In this document: positions 36,269 through 45,075 of the stretch, one piece after another
Numbering within the stretch: position 1 is the stretch's first letter
Layout: each line of letters starts with the position of its first letter
NCBI RefSeq assembly: GCF_900095705.1
Contig: NZ_LT608327.1
Location: forward strand, 62,001 to 126,000
Direction: 5' to 3'
DNA from: Fusobacterium massiliense
GTDB lineage: Bacteria > Fusobacteriota > Fusobacteriia > Fusobacteriales > Fusobacteriaceae
DNA: 64,000 nucleotides
Program-made: the position numbers and the translations under genes
The notes under the pieces: generated by a model
Databases searched by the model: none
What the model saw: the letters and a program-made list of their open reading frames with translations, nothing else
Told to the model about the DNA's origin: nothing

Positions 36269-37300
36269 ATGGATAAAGAAAACAATTTTAATTTAATCAG
36301 ATTATTAGCAGCTTTGCAAGTAATGTTTTTTCACACAATAGAACATTTAAAATTAAAAGTTATACCATTTTTAAATTATTTTTCAACCTATAAAGGAGTT
36401 ATTGTATTATTTACAGTAAGTGGTTATCTCATATATTTAAGTTTAGAGAGAAATAGTACGAGTATTAAACAGTATATTTATAATAGATTAGGAAGGATTT
36501 ATCCTGCATTATGGTTTTCTACAATTATATCATTTTTTTTATTGTTTTTTAGTGGATATTTAAAAATAAGTAAGATATTTAATAGCAAATTATTATTATA
36601 TTGGTTTGCTCAAATAACGATATTTCAGTTTTGGACACCAGAAATATTAAAAAACTATGGTGTTGGAAACCCTAATGGTTCTTTAGCAACAATAACTATA
36701 GAATTACAGTTTTATTTTTTAATATTGCTTATATTTTTATTAAAAAGAAAAAATATTGTATTTATTCTTCTAACAGTATTATCTATTATTTTAAATATCT
36801 TTGTATACACAAAATTCTCAAAAGATTTAGTATATGTAAAATTATTTTCAGTTTCAATTATTCCTTATTTTTATAATTTTATGATAGGAGTATACTTTGC
36901 AAAATATAGAAAATTTTTATTGAAATTAATAGAAGGGAAATTTTTAATGTGGTTGTTACTCTATAATATATACGTTTATAGATATGAAAAAATACCAGAA
37001 TACTATATAGATTTTTCTATTCTCATTTCAAATATACTATTAGGAATATTAGTACTATCTTTTGCTTTTAGTTTTAAAAAATTAAGTAATTTTTTAATAG
37101 GGGATATAGATATTTCCTATGGAATATATCTTTATCATATGTTGTTTTTGAATTTTTTTATTCATAAATTTGGAATAATAGGAGCAAAAGAAAGGATGTT
37201 ATATTATATAACATTAACTTTTTTAGTTGCAATTTTATCTGATAAATTTTTAGAAAGACCAATATTAAATTATATAAAAAATAAGATTAGGAGAAAATAA
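36269..37300 (+). CDS. acyltransferase 3 family protein
   Basis: 343 residues with about ten membrane segments. Starts NFNLIRLLAALQVMFFHTIEH, the OafA-type opening with the conserved RLLAAL and His. NRLGRIYPALWFS is the second motif and SYGIYLYHMLF the late one. Probably O-acetylates a sugar of the repeat unit at the inner membrane. No C-terminal SGNH domain. It breaks the capF-capG order but overlaps capG by 1 bp, so all are co-translated. Confidence 0.9.
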   Translation: MDKENNFNLIRLLAALQVMFFHTIEHLKLKVIPFLNYFSTYKGVIVLFTVSGYLIYLSLERNSTSIKQYIYNRLGRIYPALWFSTIISFFLLFFSGYLKISKIFNSKLLLYWFAQITIFQFWTPEILKNYGVGNPNGSLATITIELQFYFLILLIFLLKRKNIVFILLTVLSIILNIFVYTKFSKDLVYVKLFSVSIIPYFYNFMIGVYFAKYRKFLLKLIEGKFLMWLLLYNIYVYRYEKIPEYYIDFSILISNILLGILVLSFAFSFKKLSNFLIGDIDISYGIYLYHMLFLNFFIHKFGIIGAKERMLYYITLTFLVAILSDKFLERPILNYIKNKIRRK

Positions 37301-38427
37301 TGAAAAAATTAAAAGTTATGACTGTTGTAGGAACAAGACCTGAAATAATTAGACTTTCAGCTGTAATAAATAAATTAGATAAAAGTGAAGCAATAGAGCA
37401 TATTTTAGTTCATACAGGACAAAATTATGATTATGAATTAAATGAAGTATTTTTTGAGGATTTTAACTTAAAAAAACCAGATTATTTCTTAAATTCAGCT
37501 GTTGGTACAGCAATAGAAACAATTGGAAATATTTTAATAAATATAGAAAAGGTCATAGATAAGGAAAAACCAGATGCTTTTTTAATATTAGGAGATACAA
37601 ATTCTTGTCTTACTGCAATAGTAGCAAAAAGAAGACATATCCCAATTTTTCATATGGAAGCAGGAAATAGATGTTTTGATCAAAGAGTACCAGAAGAAAC
37701 AAATAGAAAGATTGTAGATCATATTGCAGATATAAATTTAACATATAGTGACATAGCAAGAGAATATTTATTAAGAGAAGGATTGTTACCTGATAGAGTT
37801 ATAAAAACAGGAAGTCCTATGTATGAAGTAATAAAATCAAAATTAGATGATATAAATAATTCAGATGTGTTAAATAAATTAAATTTAGAAAAAGGAAAGT
37901 ATTTTGTAGTATCAGCACATAGAGAAGAAAATATTAACTCAGAAACAAACTTTATGAATTTAGTTGAAAGTTTAAATGCAATAGCTGATAAATATAATTT
38001 TCCTGTTATTATAAGCACTCATCCTAGAACAAGAAAAATGATAGAAGAAAAGGGTATAAAGTTTAATCCACTAGTAAATCTATTAAAACCATTAGGATTT
38101 AATGATTATGTAAAACTTCAAATAGAATCTAAAGCAGTTTTAAGTGATAGTGGAACAATTTCAGAAGAATCTTCTATTCTAAAATTTAGAGCATTAAATT
38201 TAAGAGAAGCCCATGAAAGACCAGAAGCAATGGAAGAAACATCAGTTATGATGGTAGGATTAAAGAAAGAAAGAATTTTACAAGGACTAGAAATATTAGA
38301 AACTCAAGAAAAAGATACTTTAAGAGAAGTTTATGACTATTCTATGCCAAATGTATCTGATAAAGTTTTAAGAATAATTTTATCTTATACTGATTATATA
38401 AATAGAAATGTGTGGAAAATTAATTAA
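37300..38427 (+). CDS. capG: UDP-N-acetylglucosamine 2-epimerase (CapG/WecB-like)
   Basis: 375 residues. VVGTRPEIIRLSAVI at the N-terminus, HTGQNYDYELNEVFF, GDTNSCL, HMEAGNRCFDQRVPEETNRKIVDHIAD and LSDSGTISEES are signatures of the non-hydrolysing epimerases. After CapE and CapF, this 2-epimerisation gives UDP-N-acetyl-L-fucosamine; the motif GNRCFD rather than GLRT favours CapG over WecB. Confidence 0.93.
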   Translation: MKKLKVMTVVGTRPEIIRLSAVINKLDKSEAIEHILVHTGQNYDYELNEVFFEDFNLKKPDYFLNSAVGTAIETIGNILINIEKVIDKEKPDAFLILGDTNSCLTAIVAKRRHIPIFHMEAGNRCFDQRVPEETNRKIVDHIADINLTYSDIAREYLLREGLLPDRVIKTGSPMYEVIKSKLDDINNSDVLNKLNLEKGKYFVVSAHREENINSETNFMNLVESLNAIADKYNFPVIISTHPRTRKMIEEKGIKFNPLVNLLKPLGFNDYVKLQIESKAVLSDSGTISEESSILKFRALNLREAHERPEAMEETSVMMVGLKKERILQGLEILETQEKDTLREVYDYSMPNVSDKVLRIILSYTDYINRNVWKIN

Positions 38428-38442
38428 AGGAGTATAGTTACC

Positions 38443-39465
38443 ATGAATAAAATATTAATAATCCATCCAAATGGAATGGGAGATTTTGTTACATTTACAC
38501 CAGCTTTAAATTTATTAAAAAAAGCATTCCCGGATGCCAAATTAGATATTTTAATTACAAATAAAAATATAAAATCTTTTATAGAAACTCAGAATATTTT
38601 TAATAATATTTTTGTATCAGATTTAAATATAAAAAATCTATTAAAGATTGGTTTTAAATTAAGAGGTAAGTATGATTTAAGTTTTTTTACAGTGGGTGGA
38701 AAAATTTGGAAAACAAAACTATTTAGTTTTTTAATAAAAAATAAAGTGATGATTGGAGAAAGTAATAGTAAATTTAATAAGTATCCATTTAATAAAGTAA
38801 TATTAAAAGATGATTATAGACATTTTGTAGATAGAAATATAGACCTAGTTAAGTTAGTGGTTGGAGAAAGTGTAAAAGATATAGATAGACAGCCACATTT
38901 GATTTTAAATGAAGGTTCTTTAGATAAAGTTGATAAGTTCCTAAAAGAAAAAAAATTAGAAGGTATAAAATTACTGGGAGTTCACCCGGGTTCACAGAAA
39001 GCTTATATGGCAAAAAGATGGCCTGAAGAGTATTTTGCAGAAGTAATTAAAGAAATTGATGGAATAAATGGTATAAGATGTATAGTTTTTTTAGGTCCAG
39101 AAGATAAAAATATTGAAGAATATTTAAAAGAAAATACAAAAGCAGTATTTGTTGAAAATTGGGAAATATCAGATGTAATAGCACTCATTTCAAAATGTAG
39201 TTATTTTTTTAATACAGATTCAGGATTAGGGCATATTTTTACTTGTTTTAATAAAAAAATATTTTCTGTGTTTGGTCCAAACCAATCAAATGAAAAACAA
39301 GAATTAAGAACAGGACCTTATTCAGATGAAAGAGTAATATTGAAAATAGAAGGCATGCCAAAAGAATACTACTTAGAAATGACAGAGAGAGGAATATTTA
39401 AATGTTTAGTTGATTTAAAACCAGAAATCGTAATTAAAGAAATATTAAAAGAAATAAAGGAATAA
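38443..39465 (+). CDS. glycosyltransferase family 9 (heptosyltransferase-like)
   Basis: 340 residues. ILIIHPNGMGDFVTFTPALNLLKKAFP at the N-terminus and GVHPGSQKAYMAKRWPEEYF with TDSGLGHIFTCF in the second half match the ADP-heptose:LPS heptosyltransferase fold. Donor could be ADP-heptose, consistent with hldD and the heptose kinase near by, but the acceptor is unknown. Cytoplasmic, peripheral. AAGGAG is upstream of the ATG. Confidence 0.88.
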   Translation: MNKILIIHPNGMGDFVTFTPALNLLKKAFPDAKLDILITNKNIKSFIETQNIFNNIFVSDLNIKNLLKIGFKLRGKYDLSFFTVGGKIWKTKLFSFLIKNKVMIGESNSKFNKYPFNKVILKDDYRHFVDRNIDLVKLVVGESVKDIDRQPHLILNEGSLDKVDKFLKEKKLEGIKLLGVHPGSQKAYMAKRWPEEYFAEVIKEIDGINGIRCIVFLGPEDKNIEEYLKENTKAVFVENWEISDVIALISKCSYFFNTDSGLGHIFTCFNKKIFSVFGPNQSNEKQELRTGPYSDERVILKIEGMPKEYYLEMTERGIFKCLVDLKPEIVIKEILKEIKE

Positions 39466-39468
39466 AAA

Positions 39469-40512
39469 ATGAATTTATATTATGGAATACTAATAGTGAT
39501 ATACTTTTTTTTAGCTGTTTTTATATTTTCAAAAAAAACAGGAAAAGTGTTGTATATTTTTTCAGGAATGTTATTAGTGTTGTATGCTGGATTAAGATCT
39601 TTCAATTCAACAGAAGATGCACATGCATACTATGATTACTATAAAAATATTCCAAGTATCACTTCTTTTTTTGAATATCAAAATAATATTTTTGAAAAAG
39701 GATATATGTTTTTGAATATGTTATTAAAAACATATAACTTTAACTATCATTTTTTATTTCTAATAGTTGCTTTTACTTCTGTTACAATAAATTTAATCGC
39801 TATAAGAAAGTATACTAAAAATATATATCTCTGTATTTTTATTTATTTAACAAATATTTATGTTATAAATGAACTTATTTTAATTAGAACAGGAATTGCA
39901 ACAGCAATACTATTTTATTCGATAGGATACATGAAAAAAAAACCTAAAAAATATTTATATTTTATATTCTTAGCATATTTATTTCATAGATTAGCATTGA
40001 TTGGTTTAATTCCATTATTCTTATTGAAATTTAAAATGTTAAATAGTAAAAAGAAAATATTTTTTTTTCTTATTTTAAGTTTTATTTTAGGAGAAATAGA
40101 TATATTTAGACGAATATTTTTTGCAATGAGATATATCTTTCCAAGTAAATTGACTTATTATTATGAATATTATGAGTATACAAAAGGAAGTTATAGAAAA
40201 GTGATATTTTTGTTGCCGATTTTATTTTATTTTTTAAATAATTATAAAAAATATGAAAATATAAAATTTTTTCAAGAAAGTTTTATTTATTTAAATTGTT
40301 CAATATTTTCTTTATTATTATTTATAAAAAATAATACTCTTTTAAGAGTTCCTTTTATATACAGTATAGGATTAATAATATTAGGGGATATATTTATATC
40401 TCAAAAAACTAAAAATAAAAAGTTATTTTGGAAGTTTTTAATTTCTTCTGTGTCACTTTTCTTATTAATGTGGACTCTTAGAGGAAATGAATTAATTACA
40501 TTTGTGACATAA
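39469..40512 (+). CDS. EpsG/Wzy-like polysaccharide polymerase
   Basis: 347 residues, nine to ten membrane segments. LLVLYAGLRSFNSTEDAHAYYDYYKNI near residue 40 is the typical EpsG-family opening (GLR....D...Y), followed by FEKGYMFLN. Its place between a glycosyltransferase and a flippase gene suggests the repeat-unit polymerase. Polymerases are poorly conserved, so the assignment rests on topology and context. Confidence 0.82.
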   Translation: MNLYYGILIVIYFFLAVFIFSKKTGKVLYIFSGMLLVLYAGLRSFNSTEDAHAYYDYYKNIPSITSFFEYQNNIFEKGYMFLNMLLKTYNFNYHFLFLIVAFTSVTINLIAIRKYTKNIYLCIFIYLTNIYVINELILIRTGIATAILFYSIGYMKKKPKKYLYFIFLAYLFHRLALIGLIPLFLLKFKMLNSKKKIFFFLILSFILGEIDIFRRIFFAMRYIFPSKLTYYYEYYEYTKGSYRKVIFLLPILFYFLNNYKKYENIKFFQESFIYLNCSIFSLLLFIKNNTLLRVPFIYSIGLIILGDIFISQKTKNKKLFWKFLISSVSLFLLMWTLRGNELITFVT

Positions 40513-40526
40513 GGATAGAGGTAAGT

Positions 40527-42014
40527 ATGAAAAAAGTTTTTTTTGGAATAGGATTAATAGCAATAATTGCTAAAATTTCAGGTTTTGCAAGAGAATTGGT
40601 ACTTTCATATTTTTTTGGAGCTTCAGCTATTACAGATGCCTACATAATAGCATTAACTATTCCAACAGTAATATTTAATTTTGTTGGTGTAGGTTTTAAT
40701 TCAGGTTATATTCCTATATATAGTATGATAAAAAAAAGATATGGAGAAGAAGAAGCAATTAAATTTACAACTAATTTTTTAAATTTATTATTGGTTGTGT
40801 GTACAGTTATATATCTATTTGGAATGTTTTTTACAGCTGAAATAGTAAAGTTATTTGCATCTGGTTTTTCTATAGAGACATTAGAGATGGCAACAAATTT
40901 TACAAGAATATGTTTTGTTGGAATATATATAGTAGTAATAATAAGTATATTTTCAGCTTTTTTACAAGCCAATGGAAGTTACTATGTTGTAGCATTTTTA
41001 TCAGTTCCAATGAATTTAGTATACATAATAGGGACTTATATTGCATATAAGAAAGGAATTGAATACTTGCCTATATTTTCTGTATTAGCTATATTAATTC
41101 AATTAGTATTATTGTATTTTCCATTAAAAACTAATAACTATAAGTATAGATTTTATTTAAAAATCAATGATAATAATATAAAAAGAATATTATATTTATC
41201 AGTTCCAGCTATTATAGGAGGTTCATTAGAACAAATAAATTATCTTATAGATAAAACAATTGCTTCAAGAGTAATGGTTGGGGGAATATCTATATTAAAT
41301 TATGCAAGTAGATTAAATATAGCGATAATAGGAATTTTATTATCAACAGTAATATCTATACTATTTCCAAAGATATCATTATTAGTTTCTGAAAGAAAAA
41401 TTAATGAGCTAAAGCTATATATCAAAAAAACAGTAAACTTAGTAATAATTTTTTGTTTGCCTCTTTCATTGTGGATAATGGTATATAGTAAAGAAATTAT
41501 AGTAGTTGTTTTTGGAAGAGGGAAATTTGACGAAAACATGATTTACATAACAAGTAAGTGCTTATTTTATTATACCTCAGGTTTTATTTTTATGGTTTTA
41601 AGAGAGATCGTAACAAAAATATACTATTCATTTAAGGATACCAAAACCCCAGTAATTAATTCTGGAATTGGAATAGTATTAAATATAGTATTAAATATAG
41701 TACTGTCTATTTATATGGGAATATCTGGAATTGCTTTTGCAACCTCAATATCTTTAGTAGTAACAACAATATTATTAACATATAAATTAAAGAAAAAATA
41801 TGGAGACTTTTATATACAGGAAATAATATTTACTTTTTTAAAAGTATTTATTATTTCAATAATCTTGGTTTCTTTAATATATTTAATTAAATATTTTTTA
41901 ATAGAATTTAATATATTTGTTCAGATAATAGTACCTTCAGTAGTAGTAGGTATTTTGTATTTGATTAGTATATTTTTTTATTTTAGTGAAATTAAAGAAA
42001 TTGTAAAAAAATAA
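40527..42014 (+). CDS. MurJ/MviN-type lipid-linked oligosaccharide flippase
   Basis: 495 residues with about 13-14 membrane segments. GFARELVLSYFFGASAITDAYIIALTIP and NSGYIPIYSMIKKRYGEEEA are MurJ-type N-terminal signatures; VYSKEIIVVVFGRGKFDENMI and REIVTKIYYSFKDTKTP follow the MurJ order. MurJ flips lipid II, but here the gene lies inside a polysaccharide operon where a Wzx is expected, so it may flip the undecaprenyl-linked repeat unit. No other flippase gene is in the operon. Confidence 0.88.
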   Translation: MKKVFFGIGLIAIIAKISGFARELVLSYFFGASAITDAYIIALTIPTVIFNFVGVGFNSGYIPIYSMIKKRYGEEEAIKFTTNFLNLLLVVCTVIYLFGMFFTAEIVKLFASGFSIETLEMATNFTRICFVGIYIVVIISIFSAFLQANGSYYVVAFLSVPMNLVYIIGTYIAYKKGIEYLPIFSVLAILIQLVLLYFPLKTNNYKYRFYLKINDNNIKRILYLSVPAIIGGSLEQINYLIDKTIASRVMVGGISILNYASRLNIAIIGILLSTVISILFPKISLLVSERKINELKLYIKKTVNLVIIFCLPLSLWIMVYSKEIIVVVFGRGKFDENMIYITSKCLFYYTSGFIFMVLREIVTKIYYSFKDTKTPVINSGIGIVLNIVLNIVLSIYMGISGIAFATSISLVVTTILLTYKLKKKYGDFYIQEIIFTFLKVFIISIILVSLIYLIKYFLIEFNIFVQIIVPSVVVGILYLISIFFYFSEIKEIVKK

Positions 42015-42066
42015 GCATAAATTTGAGGAGGTAAAGATAAAAATTAAATTTTATCTAAAAAATAAT

Positions 42067-43038
42067 ATGTTAAAAATAGAGATATTAATGGAAAGTTTTA
42101 AAAATATTAAAATAGCAGTTATTGGAGATTTAATGTTAGATGAATATATTATGGGAAAAGTGGAAAGAATATCACCTGAAGCACCTGTTCCTGTTGTTAA
42201 AGTTGCGGAAGAAAAGTTTGTTTTAGGTGGAGCTGCCAATGTTATCAATAACCTTGCTGCATTAGGAGCAAATGTTTATTGTGGAGGACTTGTTGGAAAC
42301 GATAACAATGCTGAAAAACTTATTAATGCCTTTCCTAAAAATGTTGACTGCAATTTAATTTTAAAGGCTGACAATCGTCCCACTATTGTAAAGAAAAGAG
42401 TAATAGCAGGGCATCAACAACTTTTAAGACTTGACTGGGAAGAAGAATTTTCTATCAATGAAGAAGAAGAAAATATAATAATAGAAAATCTTAAAAATCA
42501 TATAAAAGAATTAGATGCGATTATTTTATCTGACTATAATAAGGGACTTTTAACAAAATCTCTTTCACAAAAAATTATAAATCTATGTAGAGAAAATAAT
42601 GTGATAGTTACAGTTGACCCTAAACCAAGTAATATTACTAACTTTGTGGGAGCTTTTTCTATCACTCCAAATAAAAATGAAGCTTATTTAGCTGTGGATG
42701 CAAATTCAAGAGAAGATATTGATATAGTTGGAAAAAAATTAAAAGAACAATATAAATTAGATACTGTTTTAATCACAAGAAGTGAAGAAGGAATGACTTT
42801 ATATGATGAAGGAATTCACAATATTCCTACTTATGCAAAGGAAGTTTATGATGTAACAGGTGCAGGGGACACAGTTATTTCAGTTTTCACTCTGGCGAGA
42901 GCTGCAGGAGCAACTTGGGAAGAAGCAGCAAAGATAGCCAATGCAGCAGGAGGAATAGTAGTTGGAAAAATTGGTACTTCTACTGTTAGTGAAAAGGAAT
43001 TAATTGAAACTTATAACAACATCTATAGTAACAATTAA
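42067..43038 (+). CDS. hldA: D-glycero-beta-D-manno-heptose-7-phosphate kinase
   Basis: 323 residues. PfkB-type kinase: VIGDLMLDEYIMGKVERISPEAPVPVVKV is the HldE/HldA N-terminus, GGAANVINNLAALGA follows, and DVTGAGDTVISVF is the ATP/catalytic motif with Asp. The cytidylyl/adenylyltransferase domain of bifunctional HldE is absent. The start is uncertain: the strong GAGGAGG at 42025-42031 faces an ATA codon at 42037, in frame with this gene, while ATG 42067 has no good site and ATG 42088 only a weak one. Confidence 0.88.
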   Translation: MLKIEILMESFKNIKIAVIGDLMLDEYIMGKVERISPEAPVPVVKVAEEKFVLGGAANVINNLAALGANVYCGGLVGNDNNAEKLINAFPKNVDCNLILKADNRPTIVKKRVIAGHQQLLRLDWEEEFSINEEEENIIIENLKNHIKELDAIILSDYNKGLLTKSLSQKIINLCRENNVIVTVDPKPSNITNFVGAFSITPNKNEAYLAVDANSREDIDIVGKKLKEQYKLDTVLITRSEEGMTLYDEGIHNIPTYAKEVYDVTGAGDTVISVFTLARAAGATWEEAAKIANAAGGIVVGKIGTSTVSEKELIETYNNIYSNN

Positions 43039-43059
43039 AATTTTTTTAAGGGGATTTCT

Positions 43060-44199
43060 ATGTCTAAAAGTGAAGAAAAAATAATTTATCACTATTGCTC
43101 TGTTGATACATTTCTATCTATAATAAAAAATCAAGAATTATGGGCTTCTGATATATTTAAAATGAATGATTCTTCTGAAGAAAAATATTTAGAAGATTTG
43201 TTAAGGTTTTATTTAAGAAGAATTCATAAGGAATTATTAGAAGATAAAAGATTTAAAGAATATTTAAAAGAAAATGAAGAAGAGGAAGAAGAGGAAGTAA
43301 GAAAGAAATCATTTGAAGAATACTACAATAAAATTTTCTCTTATAAAATAAAAAAGAGTATTCAAAATTATAACAACATTAATAAATTTTTAGCAATAAA
43401 TGAGCTATTAAAAGAAAAGTCTAAGAAGATAAAAAGATATATTTGTTGTTTTTCTGGAGAAGGAGACTTGTTAAGTCAATGGAGAGCATATGCAGATGAT
43501 GGACAAGGAATTTCTGTTGGTTTTAAAAAATCACAGATAAAAGATTTTTTAAAGGAACTAGAAGTTGAGATAATAAATATAGGGAACAAAGGAGAAGTAA
43601 GAAAATTTTTAAAGAAAAAAGAAGCTGAATTAGTTGATATAGAATATAAAAGAAAAATAAAAAAATCTTCATATAATTCAGAGTTATCAAAACTTTTTAA
43701 ATATTTTCCTAGATTAGATTTTATTATGGAAAATAAAGAATTTGAAGAAATGCTTATAGATGCTATCCTTTCTAATTCCAAAATGAATCTATATTCTGAT
43801 TTATCTCCATTATTAAGATATTTTATTTTTATGATAACTAAGAAAATTTACTCAAAAGAAGAGCTAAAACCACAGGTAATAAAAAGACTAAAAAATTTTA
43901 TAAAAGTCAAGAGTATTTCATTTTCAGAAGAAAAAGAATCAAGAATAGTTATAATAGAGGATGAAATAGAAGAAAATCAAAATGTTAATAATATTTATTT
44001 TAGAAGTAAGAATAATAATGACTTAGTATCTTATAAAAAGTTAAAATTAGAAAATATAGTTGATTTTATTTCACATATTGTATTGGGACCTAAAAATAAA
44101 ATAACAGTTGAAGAATTAAAAAGATTTTTAATAAAACAGTTTTCAGAAGAAAAAATAAAACATATAATAATAGAAAAATCAGATATTCCATATATTTAG
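43060..44199 (+). CDS. DUF2971 domain protein
   Basis: 379 residues. IIYHYCSVDTFLSIIKNQELWASDIFKMNDSSE at the start and YICCFSGEGDLLSQWRAYADDGQGISVGF in the middle are the DUF2971 signatures. The function of the family is not known; members are scattered in accessory regions. The central part is rich in Lys/Glu and probably helical. It begins 21 nt after the heptose kinase stop with AAGGGG before the ATG, so it may be transcribed from the polysaccharide operon; a terminator follows at 44310. Confidence 0.85.
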   Translation: MSKSEEKIIYHYCSVDTFLSIIKNQELWASDIFKMNDSSEEKYLEDLLRFYLRRIHKELLEDKRFKEYLKENEEEEEEEVRKKSFEEYYNKIFSYKIKKSIQNYNNINKFLAINELLKEKSKKIKRYICCFSGEGDLLSQWRAYADDGQGISVGFKKSQIKDFLKELEVEIINIGNKGEVRKFLKKKEAELVDIEYKRKIKKSSYNSELSKLFKYFPRLDFIMENKEFEEMLIDAILSNSKMNLYSDLSPLLRYFIFMITKKIYSKEELKPQVIKRLKNFIKVKSISFSEEKESRIVIIEDEIEENQNVNNIYFRSKNNNDLVSYKKLKLENIVDFISHIVLGPKNKITVEELKRFLIKQFSEEKIKHIIIEKSDIPYI

Positions 44200-44250
44200 T
44201 TAATAAAAAAATTTTTTTAATTAAATTTATGCTATACTTAGTTAAGTAAA

Positions 44251-44334
44251 TTAGGTTATTTATCAAATAGTATTGATAAAAAAGTTTAGACTATGACCTG
44301 ATAGAATTAAGAGAATTTTTGAGATTTAAAAACT
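44251..44334 (+). repeat. 84-bp direct repeat, left copy
   Basis: Starts TTAGGTTATTTATCAAATAG and aligns without gaps, at roughly 80 percent by eye, to 57091-57174 in the same direction. Together the two copies flank a 12.8-kb stretch of accessory genes. Confidence 0.78.
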
Positions 44335-44352
44335 TTAAAATTCTCTTTTTTT
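44310..44352 (+). terminator. terminator after the DUF2971 gene
   Basis: AGAGAATTTT pairs with AAAATTCTCT and is followed by T7. It lies at the end of the left 84-bp repeat; the right copy has lost the second arm. Confidence 0.8.
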
Positions 44353-44354
44353 AA

Positions 44355-44377
44355 TCTATAGGAAAGTATAAATTTAA
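44355..44377 (+). repeat. solo P-repeat tail
   Basis: CTATAGGAAAGTATAAATTTAA, the sequence that normally flanks P-repeats, occurs here without a palindrome. Only trace of the P-repeat family in the accessory region. Confidence 0.55.
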
Positions 44378-44395
44378 AGAGGTCAAATAAAAAAA

Positions 44396-44572
44396 GAAAT
44401 GTGAAGATATCGGTTTAAGTAAAAAGATAATATTTATAGAAATATTTAAAATAATTAAAAAAATTGCACGACAAAAAGCTCTAATGAAAATGGTCATTAG
44501 AGAACTATTAGAAATAAATTTTATGTATGGTCCGACCATACCAATTAGCGCTTACATAGATTTCTTGTAAAA
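44396..44572 (+). pseudogene. degenerate coding remnant, possibly serine acetyltransferase-like
   Basis: A 58-codon plus-strand frame without a start codon reads KKCEDIGLSKKIIF, then VIRELLEINFMYGPTIPISAYIDF and stops. The REL.EI.F.YG..IP..A.I pattern recalls the lead-in to the hexapeptide repeats of serine O-acetyltransferases, and KNGIDRKFFH continues past the stop. The rest of 44200-44632 holds only the repeats and terminator described. A speculative call. Confidence 0.3.
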
Positions 44573-44632
44573 AAATGGTATTGATAGAAAATTCTTCCAT
44601 AAACATCATTTATTATGCAAACCAAACTTAGT

Positions 44633-44694
44633 AAATACAAGAAATACAAGAAATACTTGACAGCTTAAAATTTATATTATACAATAAATACAAG
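44633..44694 (+). promoter_or_regulatory. promoter and iterated operator of the RHH/RelE pair
   Basis: TTGACA (44657-44662), 17-nt spacer, TACAAT (44680-44685). The 9-mer AAATACAAG occurs at 44633, 44642 and 44686, with a variant AAATACTTG at 44651 running into the -35 box. Three copies are head-to-tail at exact 9-bp spacing. Likely binding sites for the ribbon-helix-helix antitoxin, giving autoregulation. Confidence 0.75.
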
Positions 44695-44757
44695 AAGATA
44701 TAACTTCTTTTAAAAAATTTTTAAATCTTCTTCATTTTTACAGTGAGGAGAGTTGAT

Positions 44758-45060
44758 ATGAATATGAACGTTGAAAATTACATAGGAGAAAAAAAATTAA
44801 TTAGTCTGAGATTAAATGTATCTCTAGTAGAGGAGGTGAACAAAATAGCAGATACACTTTCTATTAGTATGACAGATTTTATTCGTAAAGCTATAGAAAA
44901 AGAAGTTAAGGAAGTAAATAATGATTTTTTCTTTAGATTATCGCAAGTAGAATATTGTTCAGAAGAAGAAAGCAATAATATTATAAAAGAATTAAAAGAA
45001 ATGGAAGAAGAAGATTTAAAAAAGACAAAAAGAAAAATAATATCTCTTAAAAAAAAATAA
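44758..45060 (+). CDS. ribbon-helix-helix antitoxin
   Basis: 100 residues. KKLISLRLNVSLVEEVNKIADTLSISMTDFIRKAIEKEV at residues 10-50 is a ribbon-helix-helix DNA-binding domain, with the strand LISLRLN contacting DNA. The C-terminal half is acidic then basic and would wrap the toxin. The start ATG 44758 is 8 nt from GAGGAG (44744-44749); an in-frame GTG at 44743 precedes that site. A RelE/ParE-like toxin gene follows after 15 nt. The iterated operator upstream fits conditional autoregulation. Confidence 0.87.
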   Translation: MNMNVENYIGEKKLISLRLNVSLVEEVNKIADTLSISMTDFIRKAIEKEVKEVNNDFFFRLSQVEYCSEEESNNIIKELKEMEEEDLKKTKRKIISLKKK

Positions 45061-45075
45061 TAGGAGGTATTCCAA

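Noticed and set aside
44351-44539. 62-codon minus-strand frame after the DUF2971 terminator
   Set aside because: No ribosome binding site, overlaps a repeat tail, and the plus-strand remnant reading is at least as plausible.
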